From: Marilutibacter spongiae | GTDB lineage: Bacteria > Pseudomonadota > Gammaproteobacteria > Xanthomonadales > Xanthomonadaceae | Direction: 5' to 3' | Assembly: GCF_014145325.1 (NCBI RefSeq) | Contig: NZ_JACHTF010000002.1 | Location: 1-64,000 of the forward strand | Length of the DNA stretch: 64,000 nt | In this document: piece after piece, positions 9,201 to 17,229 of the stretch | How positions within the stretch are numbered: position 1 is the first letter of the stretch | How the letters are laid out: each line of letters starts with the position of its first letter | The notes under the pieces: generated by a model | The model's input: the letters and a program-made list of their open reading frames with translations, nothing else | What the model was told of the DNA's origin: nothing | The model's database searches: none | Translations under genes and position numbers: made by a program

Positions 9201-9377
9201 CTCCGCGGCCAGGCCGGGGGACTCGGTGTAGACGTTGACCTGGACGGGCGTGACGTCCGGGAAGGCGTCGATGGGCACGTTGCGCACTGCGCTGATGCCG
9301 AGGAAGGCCACCACCGCGAAGGCGATCAGCACCAGAAACTTGTAGCGCAGGGAAAGTTCGACCAGGCGATTCAGCAT
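6264..9377 (-). CDS. czcA: Heavy-metal RND efflux pump, CzcA family
   Basis: This 1037-residue proton-driven pump exports metal ions from periplasm/cytoplasm through CzcC. Typical features are the N-terminal TM1, two large periplasmic loops, and TM4 with GMMVDGAVVMVEN. D408 and E415, needed for proton/cation antiport in CzcA, are present at the same numbering. Residue 402, normally Asp in the DFG motif of classic Zn/Co/Cd pumps, is Gly here (GIGMMVD). This places it in a related heavy-metal-efflux subgroup, so the metal is uncertain. It is preceded by czcB and overlaps the PII-like gene. Confidence 0.93.
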   Translation of the reverse strand: MLNRLVELSLRYKFLVLIAFAVVAFLGISAVRNVPIDAFPDVTPVQVNVYTESPGLAAEDIELLLTTPIESALAGLPKVQEIRSVSLFGLSYVAVYFEDDMDIYFARQLVNERLQEIGDRLPEGYGKPSMGPNTSGLGQVFWYTVERAPGVSKDQVTDMDLRTWQEWTVRLILRTAPGVDDVSSWGGGEREYQVQIDPQRLYARGLGFGDVINAIPANNGQVGGNVMDVGREQFLVRGLGLLRSTKDIGEIVLKAEDGVPVYLRDVATVVEAPAPRFGAVTRDGEEVVLGMALARIGENAKDVVEAVKGKLDVVRDALPKTMVLKPIYERTDLVNKAVGTATRALIEGSILVAIILFLFLGELRSALVVIVTLPLAMLIAFIGMGQVGLSANLMSLAGLAIGIGMMVDGAVVMVENAFRIMAERLEHGEKVDRTSAVLAAAKEVANPITFAIGIIIVVFLPLFALEGLEGKMFKPMAFNIAFAMAGSLILSLTLIPVLASMILKPKPERDTWLVAKIKRGYRPLLDKALARKRVVVVSAVVALLASLALFPFLGKEFMPQLQEGSIMWRVTGIPSTSLNESIKTSNTIAKAFEQFPEVETTLAMIGRAEKGETADVNYMEIYTALKPEDEWKSGRNIKQLEEAMQETLEKVVPNVVPGYTQPIQMRVEELISGVRATLALKLYGEDLEELDRISGQLKTVLGKVQGVADLSLEANVGKPQIRIQVDRDELARHGMNAEEVLTIVRNGLGGEPVSVLLDGVKRFDIAVRLSDATRDSVEALRKIPLRTATGALVPLSEVADVSVAEGYSFVRREQLQRYAVIQMDVRGRDVDGFVKEAEAAIKQQVTLPAGYWIEWGGAFENQQRALAKLALIVPITIFFIFVLLYTAFNSIKYAALILANVPFATIGGLLALFVTGQYLSVPSAIGFIAVFGVAMLNGIVLVSFLNELRDKGRSVREAVIQGTALRLRPVLMTASVAILGLVPMLLSSGVGAETQRPLATVVVGGLISSTFLTLILLPVLYEWLENRAERKAQETAP

Positions 9378-9407
9378 GGCGCACCTCCGCGTATCACGAG
9401 GGAGAGA

Positions 9408-10622
9408 TCAATGACCATGACCCTCTCCCAGTTGCGCCTTGAGAATCTGCGACTTGACCGCAAACGCACCGGCGACCACGACGTTGTCGCCTGCCTTCAA
9501 CCCTTCGCGGATGACGGTGCGATCGCCGATCACTTCACCCACGCGCACCGGCACGGGTTCGAGTGCCCCAGCGCGGTTGCGACGGAACACCACGGTTTCA
9601 CCTTCAAGTTGCACCAATGCATCGGTTGGGACGGCTAGCTGCGTGGCGGATTTGTTGTCCGTGTTAGCCGCAGGAGCGGCCTCGAAATACACTTCGACGA
9701 AATCGCCGCCATGCAGACGGTCGCCCTCGTTCGGCACCTCGACCCGGACTGAAGCATTGCGGGTGGCTTCGGACGTGCGATGGGCGCTACGTAGCACCTT
9801 GCCGACAAGATGCTCCCCACCCACCACGATGGTTGCCGCGCTTCCGGCCTCAATGCGGGAGGCCGTGCCGGACGGCAATTTGGCATCCACCCAGACGGTC
9901 GACTCGTCCACCAGTCGGAACAGCGCCTTGCCCGGCTCAATGCGCTCGCCGACGACAAAATCGTCCTCGGTGAGGCGGCCGGCATGCGGCGCGGTCAGGG
10001 TGAATTGACCATTGACGCTCCCACTCGATGTGCCGGGCAATCCGTAGGCCTGCGCCTTGGCGCGGGCACGCTCGACTGCCACCTTGGCTTCGTTGATGCG
10101 GCGGCCGGCAACGGCCTCGCGCCCCAAGGCCGAGACACGCCGCCACTCCTGTTCGGCAATGCGCAGATCGGCCTGCGCGTCGGACACCTCAACGCTGGCC
10201 AGCGTCACCAACGGCGCGCCGGCGCGCACTTCGTCACCGAGCTTGGCGTGCCGGCGGACGACGAGCGATTCGACGCGGGGCGTGATCAAGGTCGTGCCAT
10301 AGGCGCTGTCGACCACTTCGCCCGGTGCACGCAGTTCCTCGCTGAGCGAGGACGGTTGCAGCGTCTGCAGTTTGATACCGGCGGCTTTGAGCGCGGCCTC
10401 GTCCATCTTCACTGGCTCGGCGGCTTCGCCTTCTTCGCCTGCTTCAGCGTGCGCTTCCGCACCTTCGGCATGATCGGCTTCACTCGACTCGGCATGTTCG
10501 GCGGTAGGCGCCTGGGCCGATTCAGTTTCGGGCGTTTTCGAGCAGGCGGAAATCGCCAGCAGCAATGCCGCAGCAAGCGGCAGCATGATCAGTCGGGACG
10601 GGGTCATCAGTAGGGTTCTCAT
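9408..10622 (-). CDS. czcB: RND periplasmic adaptor, CzcB family
   Basis: This 404-residue membrane fusion protein links CzcA to the outer-membrane CzcC. The N-terminus is a lipoprotein-type signal (LLLAISACS). It is followed by an acidic, His-rich stretch (about residues 35-70, repeated AEHAE/EADHAE/EAHAE) that probably captures metal in the periplasm. A hairpin, lipoyl-like and beta-barrel domain follow (WVDAKLPSG, GDFVEVYFE), and the C-terminus ends GEGHGH, another metal-binding tail. The start overlaps the czcC stop by four bases and czcA follows after 30 bp. Confidence 0.92.
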   Translation of the reverse strand: MRTLLMTPSRLIMLPLAAALLLAISACSKTPETESAQAPTAEHAESSEADHAEGAEAHAEAGEEGEAAEPVKMDEAALKAAGIKLQTLQPSSLSEELRAPGEVVDSAYGTTLITPRVESLVVRRHAKLGDEVRAGAPLVTLASVEVSDAQADLRIAEQEWRRVSALGREAVAGRRINEAKVAVERARAKAQAYGLPGTSSGSVNGQFTLTAPHAGRLTEDDFVVGERIEPGKALFRLVDESTVWVDAKLPSGTASRIEAGSAATIVVGGEHLVGKVLRSAHRTSEATRNASVRVEVPNEGDRLHGGDFVEVYFEAAPAANTDNKSATQLAVPTDALVQLEGETVVFRRNRAGALEPVPVRVGEVIGDRTVIREGLKAGDNVVVAGAFAVKSQILKAQLGEGHGH

Positions 10623-11899
10623 GGGGTGCCCTCCAGGCCGGCCCAGCGTTCGAGCTGGCCGGTGGCGGCAAGGTAATCAGCGTAGTGGCGCCAAAGGCGC
10701 GCTTCGAGTTCGGCACCGGCCAGTTGCGTGTCGAGGGTCTGCTTGAGCTGCAGCAGGTAGTCGGCGGTGGACAGCTCGCCCTCGCGCCAGAGTTTTTCCA
10801 ACAGGTTGGCGCGCCGGTCCACATCGGTACCGCGGCTATTCTTCCATCGCTTCCAAGCCGCGAACGCCGCGGCATAGCTGTCAATCGTGCGGCGGCGGTC
10901 GGCTTCCAGTTCCAGTTGCACCCGCTGCAGATCGGCCTGCGCCACGTCCGCATCGGCCTGGGCGGCAACGACTTCGGCGCGGTACGAATTGCGTACGAAC
11001 AGCGGGATGGTGAGGGTGACCCCGACGACATTGTCGGTCAGGCCGCCAACGTCGTATTCCTTGCGCCCGCCATAGGCGCCTACGGTCGGGTCTGCGATAC
11101 GGTTGCGGCGCGCCACCGTGACCTCGCGTTCGGCGGCGGTGGCCGCGGCCTGCGCGGCCTGCCAGTCCGGCAGAGACTCGACACCATCAACGGCGGTTTC
11201 CGGGGCCGGCAGCAGATCGGTCGGCAGCGCCGTGCCGGCGATCCACTCGGACGTTCCGCCGACCGTGCGGAAGCGGGCTTCGGCATCGGCCTGGTCGGCC
11301 AGCAACTGCGCCTGTTCCGCCTCCGCCTCATCCCGGGCGAGCAGCGCCAGATCGCGCTCCAGGCCGGAGATGTCGTCGGCCGTGAATTGCTTCTCGGCCA
11401 GTTCGGCAAACCGGGTCACCAACGCCAACCGGCGTTCGCCGGTACGCACGCGCTGCTGCGCCGTCTGCAGGTCAGCCCAACCGGCGAACCACTGCCGGGC
11501 GAAATCGCGTCGGCGCACCCGCGCTTCGGCCGTGACCTGATCGACACGGGCGCTGGCGGCATCGCGCCGGACCCGACGTTTGCCGCTCAGATCCAAGGTC
11601 AGGTTCAGGCCGGCACTGTTCGTACGCTCGGTGCCTTCATCGTCGCTGGACAGCTCCAGCTCCGGGTTGTACAGCGGCTGTCCCGCGGCGGTCAGGCGGG
11701 CACGGGCGGCGGCCAACTGCGCCTCGGTCGCCCGGTAAGACGGGTGCTGCTGCCAAGCGGCTTGCAGCGCTTGACGGATGGCGGGCGGAGCGGTGCTGGC
11801 GTCAGCGGCCCAGGCAGGGGTGAGCCAAGAGCCGATCGCCAGCAGAGCGACGGCCGCACGCACGACGAAACGTCGCCGTGACGAATGGAAAACAGGCAT
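10619..11899 (-). CDS. czcC: Outer-membrane efflux channel, CzcC family
   Basis: This 426-residue TolC-family protein forms the trimeric exit duct of the Czc pump. A signal peptide (residues ~1-31, ending PAWAA) precedes two OEP repeats rich in heptad Ala/Leu/Gln/Arg helices, with the beta-strand segments LSSDDEGTERTNSAGLNL and VGVTLTIPLFVRNSY. It is the first structural gene of the czc operon. The upstream small Cys/His-rich gene lies 66 bp away in the same direction. Confidence 0.92.
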   Translation of the reverse strand: MPVFHSSRRRFVVRAAVALLAIGSWLTPAWAADASTAPPAIRQALQAAWQQHPSYRATEAQLAAARARLTAAGQPLYNPELELSSDDEGTERTNSAGLNLTLDLSGKRRVRRDAASARVDQVTAEARVRRRDFARQWFAGWADLQTAQQRVRTGERRLALVTRFAELAEKQFTADDISGLERDLALLARDEAEAEQAQLLADQADAEARFRTVGGTSEWIAGTALPTDLLPAPETAVDGVESLPDWQAAQAAATAAEREVTVARRNRIADPTVGAYGGRKEYDVGGLTDNVVGVTLTIPLFVRNSYRAEVVAAQADADVAQADLQRVQLELEADRRRTIDSYAAAFAAWKRWKNSRGTDVDRRANLLEKLWREGELSTADYLLQLKQTLDTQLAGAELEARLWRHYADYLAATGQLERWAGLEGTP

Positions 11900-11964
11900 G
11901 AATCAATCCTCTGAATCGACGGGACCTCCCACGCATGGCGAGTGGGGGGATGATGGAATGTCGA

Positions 11965-12390
11965 TCAGACGATGGGAGGTCGAAGCTCCAGGAGCACCGG
12001 TGCACTGCGGTTGGCCGACACGGCATAGCCAAACCGTGCGTGTGGCAGGGCTGTTGCCATGGTGTGGGGCGTCACCGGGACGGCCACTGCATGGGGGCAG
12101 CTACAGTGCGTGCAGGCGCTACCCTGCGGCAACGTGCCTTGGGCCGGGTCTGCGCCATCCGTGTCCGACACAGAATTCACGATCAACTGGTGGGTGGAAT
12201 CAGTCCCCAGCCCCAAAAGGGCAAAGTCGTGCTGGGCGCAGGCGGCGACTACGCCGATCTTCATCGCGAATACCAGTAGCACCAGCGCCGCCAGCCGCGC
12301 CGAAGCGCGTAGGCGGCCAAGCATGGTGCTGGGAGCGGTCGCAAGCATCGGCGCATGATACCGGCCGGCGGGGGTGTTATGAAATTGCAT
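11965..12390 (-). CDS. Small Cys/His-rich secreted protein, CopL/CzcI-like
   Basis: This protein is up to 141 residues; an internal ATG at 12348 would give 127 and puts the hydrophobic signal segment (LAALVLLVFAMKIGVVAAC) nearer the N-terminus. The mature part contains a compact cluster, ACTHCSCPHAV, followed by more histidines. Small leader genes like this stand upstream of copper operons (CopL) and czc operons (CzcI) and modulate metal induction. It precedes czcC on the same strand. The assignment rests on position and the CxHCxCxH pattern. Confidence 0.6.
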   Translation of the reverse strand: MQFHNTPAGRYHAPMLATAPSTMLGRLRASARLAALVLLVFAMKIGVVAACAQHDFALLGLGTDSTHQLIVNSVSDTDGADPAQGTLPQGSACTHCSCPHAVAVPVTPHTMATALPHARFGYAVSANRSAPVLLELRPPIV

Positions 12391-12397
12391 CAGGCAG

Positions 12398-12414
12398 CGC
12401 CTTCTCGGAAGGCG
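12398..12414. terminator. Hairpin between CDF gene and CopL-like gene
   Basis: CGCCTTC-TCG-GAAGGCG is a perfect 7-bp stem with a 3-base loop, placed just downstream of the leftward CDF gene. No U-tract follows on either strand, so it is at best a weak terminator or processing signal. Confidence 0.3.
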
Positions 12415-12450
12415 TCTGCGGGCGAGCGGCGGGGCCAGGGCAGCATGGCC

Positions 12451-13077
12451 TTACTCGGTTGCACTGCCGCGATTCCGCGCCTTCTGACGCGCCCGCCGTG
12501 CGTCACCGAGGATTTCCACAGCCTCCTTGATGACGTACAGGCCGATCAGGGTGCCGATGATGAAGTCCGGATAGGGCGAGCCTAGCCATAGCACCAGCAC
12601 GCCGGCGAGAATCACGCCTATGTTGGCCACCACGTCCGCGCGGGTGAATAGCCAGGTTGCTCGCAAATGCACCTCACCGGACTTCAGCGGCGCCAGCAAG
12701 CGCAGCACGTAGACGTTCACCGCAAGCGACAACAACGCGGTGCCGATCATCCAACCACTCAGCGGCTCGGCGCCATGCAGCACGCGACGCCCCACTTCGA
12801 TCAATACTCCCACACCGAGCACCAGCAGCACGCTGCCGCTCAGCCAGGCCGCATTGGCCTTGAAACGAGCGGTCCGCCCAATGGCAATCAATCCGATCGC
12901 ATAGGCTGTGGCGTCGGAGAGCATGTCCAGCGCATCGGCCAGCAGGCCGGCGGACTGTGCGATCCAGCCGGTCACACCGCCAATGACCGCCATGGCCGCA
13001 TTCAGTACCAGGGCAATCCACAACACCCGACGCTCAGCAACATTCTTGGCTTCGTGATGGCAGCCGCAATCACTCAT
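12451..13077 (-). CDS. Short CDF cation transporter, no C-terminal domain
   Basis: This 208-residue protein consists almost only of the six-helix CDF membrane domain. The N-terminus MSDCGCHHEA is a Cys/His metal-binding tag. TM2 carries DALDMLSD and TM5 carries TRADVVANIGV, the places where CDF metal ligands sit. It ends shortly after TM6, so the usual ~80-residue cytoplasmic dimerisation domain is missing. It lies 18 bp downstream of a second, similar CDF gene, and the two probably form a heterodimer. The metal is unknown; context suggests Pb, Cd or Zn. Confidence 0.8.
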   Translation of the reverse strand: MSDCGCHHEAKNVAERRVLWIALVLNAAMAVIGGVTGWIAQSAGLLADALDMLSDATAYAIGLIAIGRTARFKANAAWLSGSVLLVLGVGVLIEVGRRVLHGAEPLSGWMIGTALLSLAVNVYVLRLLAPLKSGEVHLRATWLFTRADVVANIGVILAGVLVLWLGSPYPDFIIGTLIGLYVIKEAVEILGDARRARQKARNRGSATE

Positions 13078-13095
13078 GGCCTGGATCCTTGTTCT

Positions 13096-13776
13096 TCAAC
13101 GTCGCGAAGCGCAAGACGTGGATCGGGAATCTTGCGAAGCAAGACCATCACTTTGCTGCCAGTCCTTCCACGCACCTGACAACACGTGCGCGGCCGTGTG
13201 CAGGAACAGCGCCGCGACCAGCGCGCCGATGACCAGATCCGGCCAAGCCACATCGAGCCAGGCGACCAGGCCGGCGGCCGCGATCACGCCGAGATTGTTG
13301 ACCAGATCATTGCGCGAGCACAGCCAGACCGAGCGCATGTTCATGTCGTCGCTGCGGAACCGGGTGAGCAGCGCAAAACAGGCCAGGTTACCGACCAAAG
13401 CCACGGTGGCCGCGATAGCCATGACTGGAGCCAGTGGTTCGGTGCCGAACCAGGCGCGGCGACCGACCTCCACCAGCACCGCAACACCGAACAACGCCTG
13501 GATCCCACCCTTGAGGAACACGGCCTTGCTGCGTTGACGCAGCGTGCCGCCGATCACCCACAGACTCAGCCCGTAGACCAGCGCATCGCCCAGGCTGTCC
13601 AGCGAATCAGCCTGCAGCGCGCTCGAATCGCCCCACCAGCCGGCACCGAACTCGCCGGCGAACAGCAACAAGTTGATCGCCAGCACGATCCACAACACAC
13701 GTCGGCGGGCGTGGTCAGTATTGGCGCTCAGCGCCGCCGCCGTGTCGTGGCAATCACATTGGCTCATGGCATCCAT
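13096..13776 (-). CDS. Short CDF cation transporter, no C-terminal domain (paralogue)
   Basis: This 226-residue CDF-type membrane protein begins with a metal-binding tag MSQCDCHD (the ATG at 13767 is also a good start). Its ligand segments are ADSLDSLGDALVY in TM2 and SRNDLVNNLGV in TM5, and it lacks the cytoplasmic C-terminal domain. It differs substantially in sequence from its neighbour at 12451, so the pair is an old duplication rather than a recent one. It lies one base past the PbrT-type permease gene and is surely cotranscribed with it. Confidence 0.8.
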   Translation of the reverse strand: MDAMSQCDCHDTAAALSANTDHARRRVLWIVLAINLLLFAGEFGAGWWGDSSALQADSLDSLGDALVYGLSLWVIGGTLRQRSKAVFLKGGIQALFGVAVLVEVGRRAWFGTEPLAPVMAIAATVALVGNLACFALLTRFRSDDMNMRSVWLCSRNDLVNNLGVIAAAGLVAWLDVAWPDLVIGALVAALFLHTAAHVLSGAWKDWQQSDGLASQDSRSTSCASRR

Positions 13777-13777
13777 C

Positions 13778-15742
13778 TCATGATTTGGCCTCCCGTGCCA
13801 AGGCGCGTGAAGTGCGGGTATTGACGAAGAAGCCGATTGCCGCGGCGATTGCGACGGTCAGCTGCGCCAACAGCGACTGCCAGGACGGGTAGACGCCGAG
13901 CCATTCGATGCGAGGCGCGGTGACCAGCACCTGCGACACCCAGCCAGCCTCCTGCAAGGCGGCGACGCCTTTGCCGACCAGAATGACCGCCAGTACCGCG
14001 ATCAGGATCGAACTGATCGAGAAAAACCGGCCGATCGGCAGGCGCTTGCTCATGCGCAGCATCCAGTACGCCACCGCGGCGAGAACCACGCTTCCGGCCA
14101 CGAGGCCCGCGATAATTGCGCTGGAAGCCTGTTCGCTCCACATCGCGATGTAGAACAGGATCGTCTCGAACACCTCGCGATAGACCGCGACGAAGGCCAG
14201 CAGGAACAGGAAGATCGCCGAACGCCGCGTCAATGCCGCCGACATCTTCGCGTGCAGATACTGCTGCCAGCGCCCGGCCAGACTCTTCTGGTGCATCCAG
14301 ATGCCCACACTCAGCAACACCACCGCAGCGAACAGCGCCGACACGCCTTCGGTGACCTCGCGATTGGCGCCACTGATGCCCACCAGATAGGTCGCCACCA
14401 TCCAGGTTATCCCGCCGGCCAGTAGCGCGCCGATCCAGCCGGCATGCACGTAGGGCAGCACCTCGCGGCGCTCGGCCTTGCGCAGAAACGCGATCATGCC
14501 GATCACGATCAGCAGCGCTTCCAGGCCCTCGCGCACCAGAATGGTGAAGCTGCCGAGGAAGGCCGTAGTCGTGTCCGTGTACGTGTCCTGCAGCGCCGTC
14601 TCGGCGCGATCGAACAACTCGGTGATCTGCACCGCCTGCGCCGATACCTCCGCCGGTGCGGTGCCTTGGCCGATTTGGGTGCGGAACCGGGCCATGGCAG
14701 TTTCGATGTCCCGCATCAAGGCGGCATCGCGCGTGGCCAGCGTCGGCTCGACCGGCTCCACACCATCCAGATAGGCCGACAAGGCAAATGACCGGGCCTG
14801 TGCAGCGTCGCCGGCGGCATAGGCACGCTGGCTGTCGGCCAGTCGCTGCCGCGCCAGCGCGAACGGTCCGGGGTTGTCGGCAACCGATTCGTTCACCGCC
14901 TGCGGTCGCGAGCGCAGGTAGGCGATGATCGCCGAGGCCTGCTCGGCGTCTACCGAAGCGGCAAGTCCGACCTCGCTGGTGCGCGTCAAAGCTTCGAGCG
15001 TGGGAATGCGCCCGCGCAGTTCGGCATCCTTTCGCCACAACGCCTCGCCGTCAGTGCGGGCCTGCGGCGAATACGCCAAGCTGCCCACGTAGAACGCCAG
15101 CGCCCAGCGGTCGTCTTCGGGCAACGCGGCAAAGCTGGCCATCCCGGTACCCGGTACGCCCTGCGAAATCACCTCGTACAGGGCGAACGGTGTGCGCTGG
15201 GCAGCGCGGGCGGCGTCGGTGAAGGCAATTGGCGGGGGATCCAGACCCGCCGCAGCCGGACCGTCACCATGTCCGGTGGGGCCGTGGCAGACCGCGCACT
15301 GTTGGGCGTAGAGCGCGGCCGCACGGGCCGGTTCGGGCGGTGCAGCCGGCACCGCCCCAATCGGGTAGCTGGCCAGCACATCGTCAGCCAGTCCACGGGC
15401 GAGCATCGCCACTTGTGCGGGCTCGGCCTTGGCCGCCACCGCCGCCACCAGCCGATCGGCCTGCGCGACCAATGCCGGCTGCTTCGGCGCGGCAGGCAGG
15501 GCTGCCAACTGCGTTCGCACTGTGTTGGCGAACTCCTGCATTTCGGCGTATTCGCCCGGGACCACCACGCGCCCGTGCTGGATCGCGCCGGCGTAGTCCA
15601 CTGCGATGTAATCGAGCATTTGCCAAGCTTGGCGCGGATTGGCTTGGCTCGGTTCAGCGGCGCTCGCAGGAAGGGATGTGGCCACCCAGGCCACCAAAGC
15701 GGCGATCAGGAGGTTGCGGATCAGAGCGGCAAGCAGGGACAT
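13778..15742 (-). CDS. Cytochrome c/FTR1 fusion permease, PbrT type
   Basis: This 654-residue fusion has a signal peptide (residues 1-28), a periplasmic helical region, a class I cytochrome c domain with heme motif CAVCH near residue 153 and a likely axial methionine in GMASF, then a seven-helix FTR1 permease domain. The two permease motifs are REGLEA and REVFE, matching the REXXE ion sites of Ftr1. Family members transport Fe or, in pbr operons, Pb(II). The divergent CadR/PbrR-type regulator and MerR-type promoter support a Pb/Cd role. Two CDF transporters follow in the operon. Confidence 0.86.
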   Translation of the reverse strand: MSLLAALIRNLLIAALVAWVATSLPASAAEPSQANPRQAWQMLDYIAVDYAGAIQHGRVVVPGEYAEMQEFANTVRTQLAALPAAPKQPALVAQADRLVAAVAAKAEPAQVAMLARGLADDVLASYPIGAVPAAPPEPARAAALYAQQCAVCHGPTGHGDGPAAAGLDPPPIAFTDAARAAQRTPFALYEVISQGVPGTGMASFAALPEDDRWALAFYVGSLAYSPQARTDGEALWRKDAELRGRIPTLEALTRTSEVGLAASVDAEQASAIIAYLRSRPQAVNESVADNPGPFALARQRLADSQRAYAAGDAAQARSFALSAYLDGVEPVEPTLATRDAALMRDIETAMARFRTQIGQGTAPAEVSAQAVQITELFDRAETALQDTYTDTTTAFLGSFTILVREGLEALLIVIGMIAFLRKAERREVLPYVHAGWIGALLAGGITWMVATYLVGISGANREVTEGVSALFAAVVLLSVGIWMHQKSLAGRWQQYLHAKMSAALTRRSAIFLFLLAFVAVYREVFETILFYIAMWSEQASSAIIAGLVAGSVVLAAVAYWMLRMSKRLPIGRFFSISSILIAVLAVILVGKGVAALQEAGWVSQVLVTAPRIEWLGVYPSWQSLLAQLTVAIAAAIGFFVNTRTSRALAREAKS

Positions 15743-15794
15743 GGGCGGTCACGAAAGAAGGTGCCGGTCTCTGAGTTGGCACCGGAAGGGGCGC

Positions 15795-15825
15795 AGCGTA
15801 AAGTCCGTAGTAGCTACAGAGTCAA
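15795..15825 (-). promoter_or_regulatory. MerR-type promoter of the PbrT-type operon
   Basis: On the minus strand, TTGACT (15820-15825), a 19-bp spacer and TACGCT (15795-15800) form the over-long promoter that MerR-family activators untwist. The spacer holds an imperfect dyad, CTGTAG-CTA-CTACGG. It faces the permease gene at 15742, with the regulator gene starting 4 bases beyond the -35 on the other strand. Confidence 0.8.
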
Positions 15826-15828
15826 GGA

Positions 15829-16263
15829 ATGCGAATGAAAATCAGTGACGCCGCCGCTGCCAGCGGCTGCCACCTGGAAACCATCCGCTATTACGAGCGT
15901 GTCGGGCTGATGCCGCCACCGGCACGAACCGCAAGTGGCTACCGCGCCTACCGTCCGGCCGAGGTGGAGCGGCTACGCTTCATCAGCCGCGGGCGCGAAC
16001 TGGGCTTCAGTCTGGAGGAAATCCGCAGCCTGCTGCGGTTGGATGATGATCCCAAAATGTCGTGCGGCGATGTCGATGCGATCGCTCGCACGCACTTGGC
16101 TGACATCCGCCAGCGGATCGACGAACTCCAGCGCATGGTCATGGAACTGGAACGTGTGATCGCCCAGTGCGCCGGCGGCGAGCGCGAGTGCTGCACCATC
16201 CTCCATGCGCTGCGGGACACGGGAATCGTCTCAAAGCGCGACGTCGCCCGGCGTCGCGTATGA
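15829..16263 (+). CDS. MerR-family Cd/Pb-responsive regulator, CadR/PbrR type
   Basis: This is a 144-residue protein (142 from the ATG at 15835). The N-terminal HTH reads CHLETIRYYERVGL, followed by the long coiled dimer helix. The metal cysteines are in MSCGDVD, IAQCAGG and ECC. Spacing of 35 residues between the first two and 7 to the third matches CadR (C77/C112/C119) rather than mercury MerR (35 and 9). It should activate the divergent permease operon on Pb or Cd. Its stop overlaps the start of the downstream recombinase (ATGA), an unusual coupling. Confidence 0.85.
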   Translation: MRMKISDAAAASGCHLETIRYYERVGLMPPPARTASGYRAYRPAEVERLRFISRGRELGFSLEEIRSLLRLDDDPKMSCGDVDAIARTHLADIRQRIDELQRMVMELERVIAQCAGGERECCTILHALRDTGIVSKRDVARRRV

Positions 16264-17213
16264 CGCTGGACCGGTACCTCGAAGCCGCCACGCGCGAGAA
16301 TACGCGACGGAGCTATGCCTCAGCGGTGCGGCATTTCGAGGTTGAGTGGGGTGGTCATTTGCCGGCGACCGCTGACAACGTCGCCCGTTACCTGGCCGAG
16401 TACGCCGGCCAACTGGCTACCAACACACTCAAGCAACGTCTGGCGGCGTTGGCGCAGTGGCATACCGAACAGGGCTTCGTCGATCCGACCAAGGCGCCCT
16501 TGGTGCGCAAGGTGCTCAAGGGCATTCAAACCCTCCACCCCTCGGTCGAAAAGCAGGCCGAACCGCTGCAGTTGACCCGACTGGCCCAGGTGGATGATTG
16601 GCTTGGTACCGCGATTGCAGCTGCGCAGGAACGCGATGATTGCGCAGATGCACTCCGCCTTCAGCGTGATCGCGCCCTGATCCTCCTGGGCTTCTGGCGG
16701 GGCTTCCGCGGCGACGAACTGATCCGCGTGCAGGTCGAACACCTGCGCCTGGTGCCTGGTGAAGGCATGACCTGTTTCCTGTCGCGCAGCAAGGGGGATC
16801 GCCAAGCCATGGGCAATACGTACAAGGTGCCGGCGTTGTCGCGCTTGTGTCCGGTGACTGCGACTGCTGAATGGATTGCCGCGGCAGATTTGATACAGGG
16901 GCCGGTGTTCCGCGGTGTCGATCGCTGGGGCCACGTGAGCGAGACGCCGCTGCATCCGAACAGTTTGATTCCGCTGCTGCGCCGCCTGTTCATGGCCGCC
17001 GGCCTTCCCGATGCTGAGGACTACAGCAGCCATTCCCTGCGTCGCGGTTTCGCTGGATGGGCCAACGCCAACGGGTGGGATGTCAAGGCGCTGATGGAGT
17101 ACGTCGGCTGGCGCGATGTGCACTCGGCCATGCGCTACCTCGATGGCGGCGACCCATTCGCCCGCCAGCGCATCGAGGCTGGCCTGCCAGCGCCGACACT
17201 TCCACCCCCGTGA
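16260..17213 (+). CDS. Tyrosine site-specific recombinase of the Tn3 element
   Basis: This is a 317-residue integrase-family protein. An N-terminal SAM-like core-binding domain (residues ~1-90, ENTRRSYASAVRHF) precedes the catalytic domain: the first Arg in GFWRGFRGDEL, the HxxR box in SSHSLRRGF, and the nucleophile Tyr in DVHSAMRYLDGG. It most likely resolves cointegrates, as TnpI does in Tn4430. The ATG at 16260 is chosen because it overlaps the regulator's TGA and gives a normal N-terminus; the longer open frame would run inside the regulator gene. It is followed by tnpA after 16 bp. Confidence 0.85.
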   Translation: MTLDRYLEAATRENTRRSYASAVRHFEVEWGGHLPATADNVARYLAEYAGQLATNTLKQRLAALAQWHTEQGFVDPTKAPLVRKVLKGIQTLHPSVEKQAEPLQLTRLAQVDDWLGTAIAAAQERDDCADALRLQRDRALILLGFWRGFRGDELIRVQVEHLRLVPGEGMTCFLSRSKGDRQAMGNTYKVPALSRLCPVTATAEWIAAADLIQGPVFRGVDRWGHVSETPLHPNSLIPLLRRLFMAAGLPDAEDYSSHSLRRGFAGWANANGWDVKALMEYVGWRDVHSAMRYLDGGDPFARQRIEAGLPAPTLPPP

Positions 17214-17229
17214 CCGACTAAGGACCCGC

